Below are positions 13,866 to 20,326 of a stretch of DNA of 21,443 bases, in pieces. Both the position numbers and the translations under genes were made by a program. Position 1 is the first letter of the stretch, and each line of letters begins with the position of its first letter. The notes beneath the pieces are model-generated. The model saw only the letters and a program-made list of their open reading frames with translations. It had not been told where the DNA came from and made no database searches. This DNA comes from CBDUBH01 sp965365345 (GTDB taxonomy: Bacteria; Bacteroidota; Ignavibacteria; Ignavibacteriales; SURF-24): positions 1 through 21,443 of the forward strand of contig CBDUBH010000060.1 in NCBI GenBank assembly GCA_965365345.1, read 5' to 3'.

Positions 13866-14550
13866 CTGATAATTTTCTTGCGTTTGTTTCTTCTTTTGAA
13901 ATTTCTATTGCTTGTTTGATTGTTGTAACAATAAAAACAATAAATAAAGTAATTGCAATAAGCAAAGCAAAAATATCATAAATTCTGTAATTGCCAAACG
14001 GAAATTCGAATGAAGGATTTCCGACAAAATAAATTACTGTATTTGCAATTATTATTAAAGCTCTAATTTCCGTAGGACCAATTTTAGAATATGAAATCTG
14101 GAAAACGCCCTTAACATAAGTTGTAATATAAACTAAAACTGACATTAACAAATAACTTATCAAAGCCAACAATGCAAAATCAAATCTTACATAAGGTGAA
14201 AGTCCGATTCCAATAGCAACCAATAATTCACTAAAAGCATCAACTGTATGATCAATAAAATAACCGTATTTAGGACGTTCGATTTTTCTGTAGCGCGCGA
14301 GATTTCCATCTAAACTATCGCCAAACCAATTTAATACAAATCCGAAACTTGCAAGCCAGAGAAAATTTCTATCGTAATTTGTAAGCCAGTAACTTATAAA
14401 AATTATTACGGATGCAAAAACTCCTATTCCCGTTAAAATATCAGGAGTAACCCAAGCGGGCATTCTTTCTGCCAACCATTTTAATGCGGGCCTTTCCAAT
14501 GGTCCAAGTAAAATATCATTGACCCTCTGATGAGGCTTTAACTTTTCCAT
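13837..14550 (-). CDS. CDP-alcohol phosphatidyltransferase family protein
   Basis: It is an inner-membrane enzyme that transfers a phosphatidyl (or related phosphoalcohol) group from a CDP-alcohol to an acceptor hydroxyl. The family signature D-x2-DG-x2-AR-x8/9-G-x3-D-x3-D is complete: Asp78, Asp81-Gly82, Ala85-Arg86, Gly96, Asp100 and Asp104 (GDSLDGNLARYRK, then YGYFIDHTVD). About six hydrophobic helices follow the usual pattern, and the C-terminus is charged and probably cytoplasmic. Its 237 residues are slightly more than typical PgsA or PssA. The acceptor (glycerol phosphate, serine, inositol phosphate or other) cannot be told. The upstream GGTGGTAG is a possible ribosome site. Overlap with the GtrA-like gene points to a lipid- or glycan-linked joint role. 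Confidence 0.9.
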   Translation of the reverse strand: MEKLKPHQRVNDILLGPLERPALKWLAERMPAWVTPDILTGIGVFASVIIFISYWLTNYDRNFLWLASFGFVLNWFGDSLDGNLARYRKIERPKYGYFIDHTVDAFSELLVAIGIGLSPYVRFDFALLALISYLLMSVLVYITTYVKGVFQISYSKIGPTEIRALIIIANTVIYFVGNPSFEFPFGNYRIYDIFALLIAITLFIVFIVTTIKQAIEISKEETNARKLSVESAEKNTV

Positions 14551-14666
14551 TAACTACCACCACAAAATCTTAAATTAAGTTTCTCAATATATCTAAAAAT
14601 TTCAAAAAAGGAAAAATGATAATTGAATTGCCATTCATTAAAAAATCCGTTTTCTTACTTTTTGGA

Positions 14667-14694
14667 TTGACACCCTGAACATATATTTTAGATT
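14667..14694 (+). promoter_or_regulatory. Candidate promoter of the copper-storage-like gene
   Basis: A perfect TTGACA lies at 14667-14672. After 16 bases TAGATT (14689-14694) is a 4-of-6 match to a -10 box. The predicted start would be about 35 bases before the ATG. No recognisable CueR or CsoR operator was seen. Confidence 0.4.
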
Positions 14695-14735
14695 AAATTA
14701 TGTAAGTTTTTTCTTAAATAAAAAAGGAGGAAAAT

Positions 14736-15071
14736 ATGGCTCACAAAGAAAATCATCAATTAATTTCCACTTTACTTGAATGCGCTCAATCTTGTGATCA
14801 TTGCGCTGATGCATGCCTTCATGAAGAAAATGTTAAGATGCTTGCACGCTGTATTAAACTTGATTTTGATTGTGCAACAATCTGCGTGGAAACAGCAAGA
14901 ATGTTAAGCCGTGATTCTGAAGTTGCTGCAAAACTTACAAAAGTTTGCGCTGAAATTTGCGATATGTGTGCTGAAGAATGTGAAAAGCATGCCGATATGC
15001 ATGATCATTGCAGAGAATGCGCAGAACATTGCCGCAAATGTGCAGAAGCTTGCAGAAGTTACGCAGTTTAA
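14736..15071 (+). CDS. Four-helix-bundle copper-binding protein (Csp3/DUF326-like)
   Basis: This likely stores or buffers Cu(I) in the cytoplasm; no signal peptide is present. The 111-residue chain has 16 cysteines at 16, 20, 23, 27, 39, 46, 50, 71, 75, 78, 82, 92, 95, 99, 102 and 106. Most are in C-x3-C and C-x2-C spacings on the inner face of predicted helices (CAQSCDHCADAC, CAEICDMCAEEC, CRECAEHCRKCAEAC). That is the pattern of the Csp copper-storage family, whose cysteines line the core of a four-helix bundle. An AAGGAGG site five bases before ATG is the strongest in the window and implies high translation. It is transcribed away from the phosphatidyltransferase gene and towards the copper-efflux cluster. 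Confidence 0.9.
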   Translation: MAHKENHQLISTLLECAQSCDHCADACLHEENVKMLARCIKLDFDCATICVETARMLSRDSEVAAKLTKVCAEICDMCAEECEKHADMHDHCRECAEHCRKCAEACRSYAV

Positions 15072-15099
15072 AATTTAATTTTGTAATTCAAATTGAAAA

Positions 15100-15131
15100 T
15101 TGTAGGGATGTAGCATACTACATCCCTACAA
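15100..15131 (+). terminator. Perfect 14-bp hairpin after the copper-storage-like gene
   Basis: TTGTAGGGATGTAG, CATA loop, CTACATCCCTACAA, 28 bases after the stop. It has no true T-tract after it (AAATTTATAAAAG), so it may be a dispersed palindrome working as a 3' stabiliser or terminator. Confidence 0.55.
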
Positions 15132-15163
15132 AATTTATAAAAGATAAGTTAAATATTTTGTCG

Positions 15164-15186
15164 GATTTCGGACAAGCCAACATGAC
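15164..15186 (-). repeat. REP-like repeat, degenerate copy
   Basis: GATTTCGGACAAGCCAACAT then GAC. It matches the inverted 26-base unit with several changes in the right arm that break its stem. Confidence 0.5.
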
Positions 15187-15194
15187 GAAACATT

Positions 15195-15218
15195 ATCCTT
15201 TAATCTTTTAATCTCTTA
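15195..15218 (-). repeat. 8-base tandem array ending on the lipoprotein stop codon
   Basis: The units are ATCCTTTA, ATCTTTTA and ATCTCTTA. The final TTA (15216-15218) is the complement of the TAA stop of the metal-binding lipoprotein gene, as in the arrays at 6591 and 8271. Confidence 0.6.
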
Positions 15219-15581
15219 CTCGGCTTGATATCCGTTATCAATTAAATTTTTCTTTGCATCGCCGACAGCAAATTTTGTAAGATCCATTCCGCAAACCGGA
15301 CAGCTCCCCGGCTTATCATCAATTACATTCCAATCCATCGGGCATTGATAAACATTTCCGTCATTATCCTGATCAAGTTCCGAAACTTTTATCATTCCTT
15401 GTCGAACAATATAATTTTCACCGGTAGCCGCTTCAGTGTTATTATGTGCCGGATTTTGATCATCATTTTCTATCCGTGTTTTTTCTTCTTCATCAATTCT
15501 ATTATCGCCGCAGCCGTAAATCCCTATCAATACTGCAAAAACAAAAAACATAAAAATCAATTTAGATATTTTTCTTTGCAT
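15216..15581 (-). CDS. Lipoprotein with heavy-metal-binding domain
   Basis: It is probably a periplasm-facing metal-binding lipoprotein. An AAGGAAA ribosome site precedes ATG. The signal ends in a lipobox-like GIYGC with Cys24 as the lipid anchor. An acidic, Asn-rich linker (~25-55) leads to a C-terminal heavy-metal-binding domain at ~78-103, with QCPMDWNVIDDKPGSCPVCG and MDL; Cys80, Cys94 and Cys97 are the likely ligands. The same domain begins the CusB-type adaptor at 16875-18461. The usual histidine after CPM is replaced here by Asp83-Trp. It lies at the end of the copper cluster. Metal identity is inferred from context. Confidence 0.82.
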   Translation of the reverse strand: MQRKISKLIFMFFVFAVLIGIYGCGDNRIDEEEKTRIENDDQNPAHNNTEAATGENYIVRQGMIKVSELDQDNDGNVYQCPMDWNVIDDKPGSCPVCGMDLTKFAVGDAKKNLIDNGYQAE

Positions 15582-15654
15582 AAAATTTCCTTTGTTGTTA
15601 GAATAATTTTAATATAAAAATTATATTAATAAATTCTACATTTACTTTTAAAAC

Positions 15655-15690
15655 AGAAAAATCCGGATCTTTTAGAACCCGGATTAAAAA
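15655..15690 (-). terminator. Terminator after the unknown lipoprotein gene
   Basis: On the minus strand AATCCGG…CCGGATT forms a stem with extra pairs inside, followed by TTTCTGTTTT. It is about 45 bases after the stop of the 15733-16122 gene. Confidence 0.55.
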
Positions 15691-15732
15691 TTTTCTGTAA
15701 AGTAAAATATTTTTCAAAACTAATTGATTTAA

Positions 15733-16122
15733 TTATTCAATTATTCTAATCATTTTTAAAATATCATTTTTGAGTTCAACTATTTTATATTTTTCAAATA
15801 TCACATCATCCGTATCGTATAAACTTAAAATTTCATTTTGTAAATTCCATTTTCCTTCACTGTAATAATGCGCATCATTAGGCGCTAAAACTCTGTAAGT
15901 CAAATTATTATTGCTTTTAAATTTGTAAATTGCTCTGAACCTTACAGTAGGAAATTCCATAAAATTTTCAGGACGGAAGATCTTAACTGAATCAACTTGT
16001 TCCTCCCATGAATTCACCCAGGTTTTTTGCAGGTCATTTTGATTGATTTCATTTTGATCAGAATCAGTTAAATTGCATCCGGAAATTATAAGTGCGAAAA
16101 ATAACAAAATTAAAATTTTCAT
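15733..16122 (-). CDS. Small lipoprotein of unknown function
   Basis: I do not recognise a named family. The 129-residue chain starts with a short lipoprotein signal and a good lipobox, LIISGC, giving Cys16 as anchor. The mature part has lipocalin-like spacing: an early KTWVNSWEEQ, a YKFKSNNNLTYRV strand, a GKWNLQNEILSLYD turn, and a final strand ending in IIE. This recalls small lipoproteins with a lipocalin-like fold but is not decisive. There are no cysteine or methionine clusters, so it shows no metal site despite lying between two metal-binding genes. TCTGGGGATC is a possible ribosome site. It is flanked by a hairpin upstream and a terminator downstream and may be its own transcription unit. 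Confidence 0.75.
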   Translation of the reverse strand: MKILILLFFALIISGCNLTDSDQNEINQNDLQKTWVNSWEEQVDSVKIFRPENFMEFPTVRFRAIYKFKSNNNLTYRVLAPNDAHYYSEGKWNLQNEILSLYDTDDVIFEKYKIVELKNDILKMIRIIE

Positions 16123-16144
16123 TTTGATCCCCAGAAAATTTGAT

Positions 16145-16186
16145 ATTCTGAATATGAATACAATTAATTTTATTCATATTCAGAAT
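16145..16186. promoter_or_regulatory. Perfect 16-bp inverted repeat upstream of the unknown lipoprotein
   Basis: ATTCTGAATATGAATA, a ten-base spacer, then TATTCATATTCAGAAT. It lies 22 bases before the start codon on the minus strand, where it would be an operator or a leader hairpin. No U-tract follows on either strand. Confidence 0.5.
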
Positions 16187-16209
16187 TGCAAATTACACTT
16201 TAAAACAAT

Positions 16210-16239
16210 AAAGGTCTTTCAAAAATTTGAAAGACCTTT
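16210..16239 (-). terminator. Hairpin after the YHS protein gene
   Basis: AAAGGTCTTTCAAA, AA, TTTGAAAGACCTTT: a perfect 14-bp arm pair. On the minus strand ATTGTTTT follows, giving a modest U-rich tail. It is about 33 bases after the stop of 16273-16698. Confidence 0.55.
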
Positions 16240-16272
16240 AAAAATTTTATTTAAAAATTCACAATAATTAAT

Positions 16273-16698
16273 TTATGCTTTTGTAAATTTTTTACCGTCT
16301 TTATCGAATTGTTTTATATATTTTTCAGGATCTTTATTGAATTTTTCGATGCAGCCATCGCAGCAAAACCCAATTGTTTTCCCTTGATAACTTGCGGTTT
16401 GAACTTCCGGATCAACTTCGCCGCCCATAATAGGACAAACGCTGTTCCAGGTTTTTGTTGATGCTTTTACTTGCGCTTTTGCATCTTTTTTATCGCAGCA
16501 ATTTCCGGCTTCACCCACTGCTGAACAATGACTTTCAGTTTCTTTTGCTTCTGCTTTTTCTTTTGTCATTTTTGAATGATCATGAGCAGAACATTCTTTC
16601 TTTTCAGCTTCTTTTTTTGTTTGAACTTTTTCCTGTGCGTTCAAATTTACCGAAACCGCAAATAATATTACGATAAATGATACAAATAGTTTTTTCAT
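16273..16698 (-). CDS. Secreted YHS-domain metal-binding protein
   Basis: It is a 141-residue periplasmic protein likely to bind copper or a related soft metal. I start it at ATG 16698-16696 because AAAGGAAAGCC lies just upstream and a clean signal peptide follows (MKKLFVSFIVILFAVSVNLN, then AQ). The longer reading frame to 16791 adds 31 basic residues that would bury the signal. The mature part has a Lys/Glu-rich segment with scattered ligands (CSAHDHSKM at 36-44, HC, CC at 67-68) and then a YHS-type domain, ~84-139, with VCPIMGG (Cys88) and GFCCDGC (Cys112, Cys113, Cys116). The domain closely resembles the C-terminal domain of the adaptor encoded upstream on the same strand, which suggests duplication and shared metal transfer. 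Confidence 0.86.
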   Translation of the reverse strand: MKKLFVSFIVILFAVSVNLNAQEKVQTKKEAEKKECSAHDHSKMTKEKAEAKETESHCSAVGEAGNCCDKKDAKAQVKASTKTWNSVCPIMGGEVDPEVQTASYQGKTIGFCCDGCIEKFNKDPEKYIKQFDKDGKKFTKA

Positions 16699-16753
16699 GG
16701 CTTTCCTTTTTATTGTTTGAATTTTATTATTGATCAAATATTTTTCTTTTTGA

Positions 16754-16782
16754 ATTTTCCGGTTGCTATATTTTCGGAAAAT
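16754..16782. promoter_or_regulatory. Inverted repeat between adaptor and YHS genes
   Basis: ATTTTCCG and CGGAAAAT, 13 bases apart, about 55 bases upstream of the YHS start. It may be an operator or a weak terminator of the pump operon; no T-tract is present. Confidence 0.3.
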
Positions 16783-16874
16783 AAATTTCAAATTTTACAA
16801 TTTATTTTTATCAACTTTTCTTTTAAACTTCATTTTTGAAAATGTTTCAAATTTATTCATCAAATTACAATTTA

Positions 16875-18461
16875 TTATTCTTTATTACCAACAAATTTTG
16901 ATCCATCTGCACTAAGATTTTTCATGTATTTTTCCGGATCATCCAAAAAATCTTTATCACATCCGGGGCAGCAAAATCCGATCTTTTTTCCTTTATAATC
17001 AACTGTTTTTACTTTTGTAGAAATTTTTCCGCCAAGCACCGGACAAACTTTATTCCAAATCTCATCTGAATTTGCAGCAACATTTTTTTGATTTTCGGAA
17101 TTACCTGAATTCGTTGAATGATTTTGATGTTCATTATTTTCATTTTGCGAAGCCGGATTTTCATTAATTTTCGGCGCATCAATTTCACCGGGATTTCCGT
17201 GTTGTGTGTGAGTTCCTGCTGTATTCCCGCCTTGAAGTTGACTTTCCGAATCAAGTAAATATCCGCCGCTTGAAGCAACCAATTCGCCTTCTTTTAATCC
17301 CGAAAGCACAACATAATTTCCGTTTGATTTTGTTCCGGTTTTAACATCACGCGGCTCAAAAACATTTTCATCAACTTTAACCCAAACCAAATTTCTTTTA
17401 CCTGTAAACAGAACCGCATTTTCCGGAACAACTAAATTTTCTCCAAATGATTTTGAAAAATTTGTTTCGGTGTACATTTGCGGCTTCAACATTCCGCGCG
17501 GATTTTGCAATTCCGATCTTATTTTAATTGTGCGCGCTTCTGAATTTACAACGGGATAAACAAAAGTAACTTTTCCTTTGAATTCTTCACCGGGATATGA
17601 ACTTGTTGTTACAGAAACATTATCGCCGACTTTCACCATATTCAAATCATCGGAATAAATTTCTGAAATGTTCCAAAGAGTTGAAAGATCTGCAACATCG
17701 TAAATTACCGCACCTTCATTTACATACATTCCTTCCTGAACTTTTTTATCAATTACAGTTCCCGAAAATGGCGAGTAATAAGTTATGGTTAAATTTACTT
17801 CTCCTGATTTTTCAAGCTGCGAAATTTGATTTTCGGTAACGCCCATCAATTGCAATTTTCGCTTTGCGGAATTTAAAAGATCATTTTGATTATTATTGAA
17901 TTGTGATTCATTATTCAAAATACTTGATGAAAAGTTTTTTGAATTTTTTAAAGCGATCAGATATTCATTTTGTGCCTGCACTAAATCAGGTGAATAAATT
18001 TCGAAAAGTGGTTTTCCTTTTTGAATATTTACGCCGATCGCATCAACATAAAGTTTTTCAATTCTTCCGTTAAATCTTGCCGTAATTAATTTTCTGTTCG
18101 GCTCTGCAAAATCGAGATAACCGAAAGCATGAATTGTTTTTTGAACATTTTCTTTTTTAACTTCCGAAACCGATACATTTGCCATTACCAAACCTCTTCC
18201 GGAAACCATCAGCATATTTTCAAGATCTTCGGTTGAATTTGCGGTTGCGTCATCGGCTTTTTTAACAAGATCCATGTGGCAGATGGGGCAAACTCCCGGT
18301 TTATCAGAAGTCACATTCGGATGCATCGGGCAATAATAAAGATCTGCTTTATGAGATTCTTCGCTGTGATTTTTTTCATCTTCGCCTGAGCATCCGCTGA
18401 ACGAAATCAACGGAATTACAATTGCGACCAATAAAATCAATATCATTCTTAATCTATTCAT
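16875..18461 (-). CDS. CusB-type RND efflux adaptor with metal-binding domains at both ends
   Basis: This periplasmic membrane-fusion protein joins the RND pump to the outer-membrane channel and likely handles Cu(I)/Ag(I). GGAG precedes ATG. The signal ends in SFSGC (lipid Cys24). A heavy-metal-binding domain occupies 43-67 (YCPMHPNVTSDKPGVCPICH). The adaptor core runs ~90-410: barrel-sandwich GRIEKLYVDAIGVNIQKGKP, helical hairpin ~155-220, second lipoyl half YSPFSGTVIDKKVQEGMYVN, beta-barrel and membrane-proximal domain. A His/Asn/Gly-rich linker (411-465) leads to a YHS-type domain at 467-526 with Cys473, Cys497, Cys498 and Cys501 (GFCCPGC). At 528 residues it is longer than plain CusB (~400) because of the extra domains. 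Its ATG overlaps the channel gene stop by eight bases. Confidence 0.93.
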   Translation of the reverse strand: MNRLRMILILLVAIVIPLISFSGCSGEDEKNHSEESHKADLYYCPMHPNVTSDKPGVCPICHMDLVKKADDATANSTEDLENMLMVSGRGLVMANVSVSEVKKENVQKTIHAFGYLDFAEPNRKLITARFNGRIEKLYVDAIGVNIQKGKPLFEIYSPDLVQAQNEYLIALKNSKNFSSSILNNESQFNNNQNDLLNSAKRKLQLMGVTENQISQLEKSGEVNLTITYYSPFSGTVIDKKVQEGMYVNEGAVIYDVADLSTLWNISEIYSDDLNMVKVGDNVSVTTSSYPGEEFKGKVTFVYPVVNSEARTIKIRSELQNPRGMLKPQMYTETNFSKSFGENLVVPENAVLFTGKRNLVWVKVDENVFEPRDVKTGTKSNGNYVVLSGLKEGELVASSGGYLLDSESQLQGGNTAGTHTQHGNPGEIDAPKINENPASQNENNEHQNHSTNSGNSENQKNVAANSDEIWNKVCPVLGGKISTKVKTVDYKGKKIGFCCPGCDKDFLDDPEKYMKNLSADGSKFVGNKE

Positions 18462-19848
18462 TTTTAAAATCTCCGTTTTTTATTTCAGTGCCAAGCATCA
18501 TTTCAATTTCCGCTACCGCCATTTTGAAATCTGCTTTTGCCATTATGAAATTCATTTCCTGCATAATTAACATTCTGTATGAATCAATTACGGTGTTAAT
18601 TGAAGTTTTTCCGTTTTGATAAGCGGAAGTTTGCGCTTCTGCCGCGCTTTTGTAAAGCGGAATTACATCTTTTGAATAAAGCGAAATAAGATCTTTTGCT
18701 GTGTTCAATTGATTTATGGAATTGTTTAATTCCGCAATCATTTGTTTGCGCATATTTTCAGTTTCATATTCAATACTTCTAATTCCCGCAGCCAATTCTT
18801 CTTGCTTTGCTTCGTATTTATTTTTTGACCAAGGTGCAAAAGGTAAAGTTATCGAAGCCATTATTGAATACATATAGTCGGTTCCCATATCATTCATTCC
18901 TAACATTGAAAGATCTGATTGCGAAGTTAAAAGCATTCCTTTCGGCATTCGCATTAACATTCCCTGGATCATAAGATCAGGGATTTTCTCTTTGTTCGTT
19001 GCCGAAATCATCGCTTCATTCATTTCGATCATACTGTTCATTCTTTTTAACGATGGATTATTTTCAACAAGAATTTTTTCATATTCATTTTGATCAATAT
19101 TTACGGTATCAATATGAATTTCATTTTCAATAATCTCATCATCAACTTTAATTTCGCGTGAAAGATCTTCTTTTCCTATCAATGAATTTAGTTTGTAGAT
19201 TTCCGATTCCTTTTCACGCTGCATTGTTAAAAGCTGAGTTTTGTTTGATGCAATTTCACTTTTGATCGTAAGCGCATCTGCTTGATTAACTCTGTTTACT
19301 TGATAAAGCATCAAAGTTGAATTTAAAAGATCATCAAGCAATTTTATGGTTTCATTTTGAAGTGAAATTCTTTTTTCGATTAGCCATAATTTGTAATACG
19401 ACATTTTGATCTCAGCTATCAAATTATTTTTATAAAATTGTAATTCATCTTTTCCGACAAGCGCATTTTTTCTTTCGACATTTGACATTGCTCCCAATTT
19501 TCCGCCGAGCATAAACATTTGCGAAACTGAAATTGAATTTGAAAGCGCATCATTTACGACATTAAATTTATCAACCGGAATTTGCGAAAATTCAATTCCC
19601 AAAGTTGGCGGAGGCAGAGCGCCCGCTGAATTTGCTGCATGTTCCGATGCCTCAATTCTTTTTTGCAATGCTTTCAGTTGAGTATTATTCTGCATTGCCT
19701 CATTAATTAAAGAATCCAAACTTTGCGCATTCAAATTTGAAAATGAAATTAATGCGAATAAAAATATTGCAAATGCAAATTTGAAATTTTGCAATAATGA
19801 TTTCCCATCGTACACTCCTCGAAATGATATTTGCGAATTCTTCTTCAT
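18454..19848 (-). CDS. TolC-family outer-membrane channel of the copper efflux system
   Basis: It is the CusC-like exit duct for the RND pump. Two outer-membrane-efflux repeats are visible (~45-240 and ~255-455), rich in amphipathic helix. The frame is open far upstream, but I start at ATG 19848-19846, giving 464 residues, because the signal-peptide core (FKFAFAIFLFALISFSNLNA) follows within 23 residues; no Shine-Dalgarno is seen. The unusually long n-region, SFRGVYDGKSLL, is encoded by a dispersed repeat (19799-19828) lying in frame inside the gene. A segment at 293-330 has ten methionines (MLMRMPKGM, MLGMNDM), unusual for TolC proteins and possibly Cu(I)-binding. A downstream GTG or TTG start within the repeat is an alternative. 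Confidence 0.88.
   Translation of the reverse strand: MKKNSQISFRGVYDGKSLLQNFKFAFAIFLFALISFSNLNAQSLDSLINEAMQNNTQLKALQKRIEASEHAANSAGALPPPTLGIEFSQIPVDKFNVVNDALSNSISVSQMFMLGGKLGAMSNVERKNALVGKDELQFYKNNLIAEIKMSYYKLWLIEKRISLQNETIKLLDDLLNSTLMLYQVNRVNQADALTIKSEIASNKTQLLTMQREKESEIYKLNSLIGKEDLSREIKVDDEIIENEIHIDTVNIDQNEYEKILVENNPSLKRMNSMIEMNEAMISATNKEKIPDLMIQGMLMRMPKGMLLTSQSDLSMLGMNDMGTDYMYSIMASITLPFAPWSKNKYEAKQEELAAGIRSIEYETENMRKQMIAELNNSINQLNTAKDLISLYSKDVIPLYKSAAEAQTSAYQNGKTSINTVIDSYRMLIMQEMNFIMAKADFKMAVAEIEMMLGTEIKNGDFKNE
19799..19828 (-). repeat. Dispersed GTCATTTCGAGG-type repeat inside the channel gene
   Basis: The 30 bases match 20036-20065 at 27 positions. In this copy the sequence is translated, in frame, as the stretch SFRGVYDGK of the channel signal peptide. 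Confidence 0.75.
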
Positions 19849-19930
19849 TTTGATAAATTCATTTTTAATGAAATGAAATTCCCCCCCACCTTTTATCCTC
19901 TCCCCAACGGGACGAGGAAATATCTTGTCA

Positions 19931-19956
19931 GTCATTCCGGCTTGTCCGGAATCTTT
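19931..19956 (+). repeat. REP-like hairpin repeat, exact copy 3
   Basis: It is identical over 26 bases to 1965-1990 and 8086-8111. A degenerate copy in the same orientation follows at 19978-20004 (GTCATTCCGATTTTCCCAGA then ATCCTTT). Confidence 0.85.
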
Positions 19957-20035
19957 TTTCATTTTACTAATTCTTTTGTCATTCCGATTTTCCCAGAATC
20001 CTTTTTCATTTTTATTAATAAAATTTTCAAAAAAA

Positions 20036-20065
20036 GATTTCTCGTCGTACACTCCTCGAAATGAC
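20036..20065 (-). repeat. Dispersed GTCATTTCGAGG-type repeat
   Basis: On the minus strand it reads GTCATTTCGAGGAGTGTACG and ends GAGAAATC. It differs at three of 30 positions from the copy inside the channel gene. Confidence 0.72.
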
Positions 20066-20112
20066 AAAATTGAATTGATTAGTTTTACATTATTCTTAAA
20101 GTCAAAAATAGA

Positions 20113-20146
20113 GATTGCTTCTCCACTTTTGGCGGATCGCAATGAC
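20113..20146 (-). repeat. Partial GTCATTGCGAG-type element
   Basis: GATTGCTTCTCC…CGCAATGAC corresponds to the right half of the element at 11409-11487. Confidence 0.6.
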
Positions 20147-20166
20147 AAAGATTTTGAGAATTGTCC

Positions 20167-20213
20167 GATTCCGGATCCCGAACAAGTTGGGACAGGCTCA
20201 CTGCCGGAATGAC
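20167..20213 (-). repeat. REP-like repeat, long-loop variant
   Basis: GATTCCGG and CCGGAATGAC ends, with an inserted middle (CCCGAACAAGTTGGGACAGG). It is comparable to 3484-3537 in the other orientation. Confidence 0.65.
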
Positions 20214-20303
20214 AATTTTTCATTTCATCTTTATATTTTTTTATCTTTTCATTTTTGAATTCTAAATTCCTGTTTTCCATTTTTCCATTATTTAATGCCG
20301 TCT

Positions 20304-20326
20304 GATTCTGGGCAAGCCAGAATGAC
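20304..20326 (-). repeat. REP-like repeat, diverged copy
   Basis: GATTCTGGGCAAGCCAGAAT then GAC. Both arms carry the compensating change CCGG to CTGG/CCAG, so the hairpin stem is kept. Confidence 0.65.

Noticed and set aside
16699..16791. Longer start for the YHS protein (172 residues)
   Set aside because: It would put 31 basic residues before the signal peptide, while a good AAAGGAA ribosome site stands just before ATG 16698.
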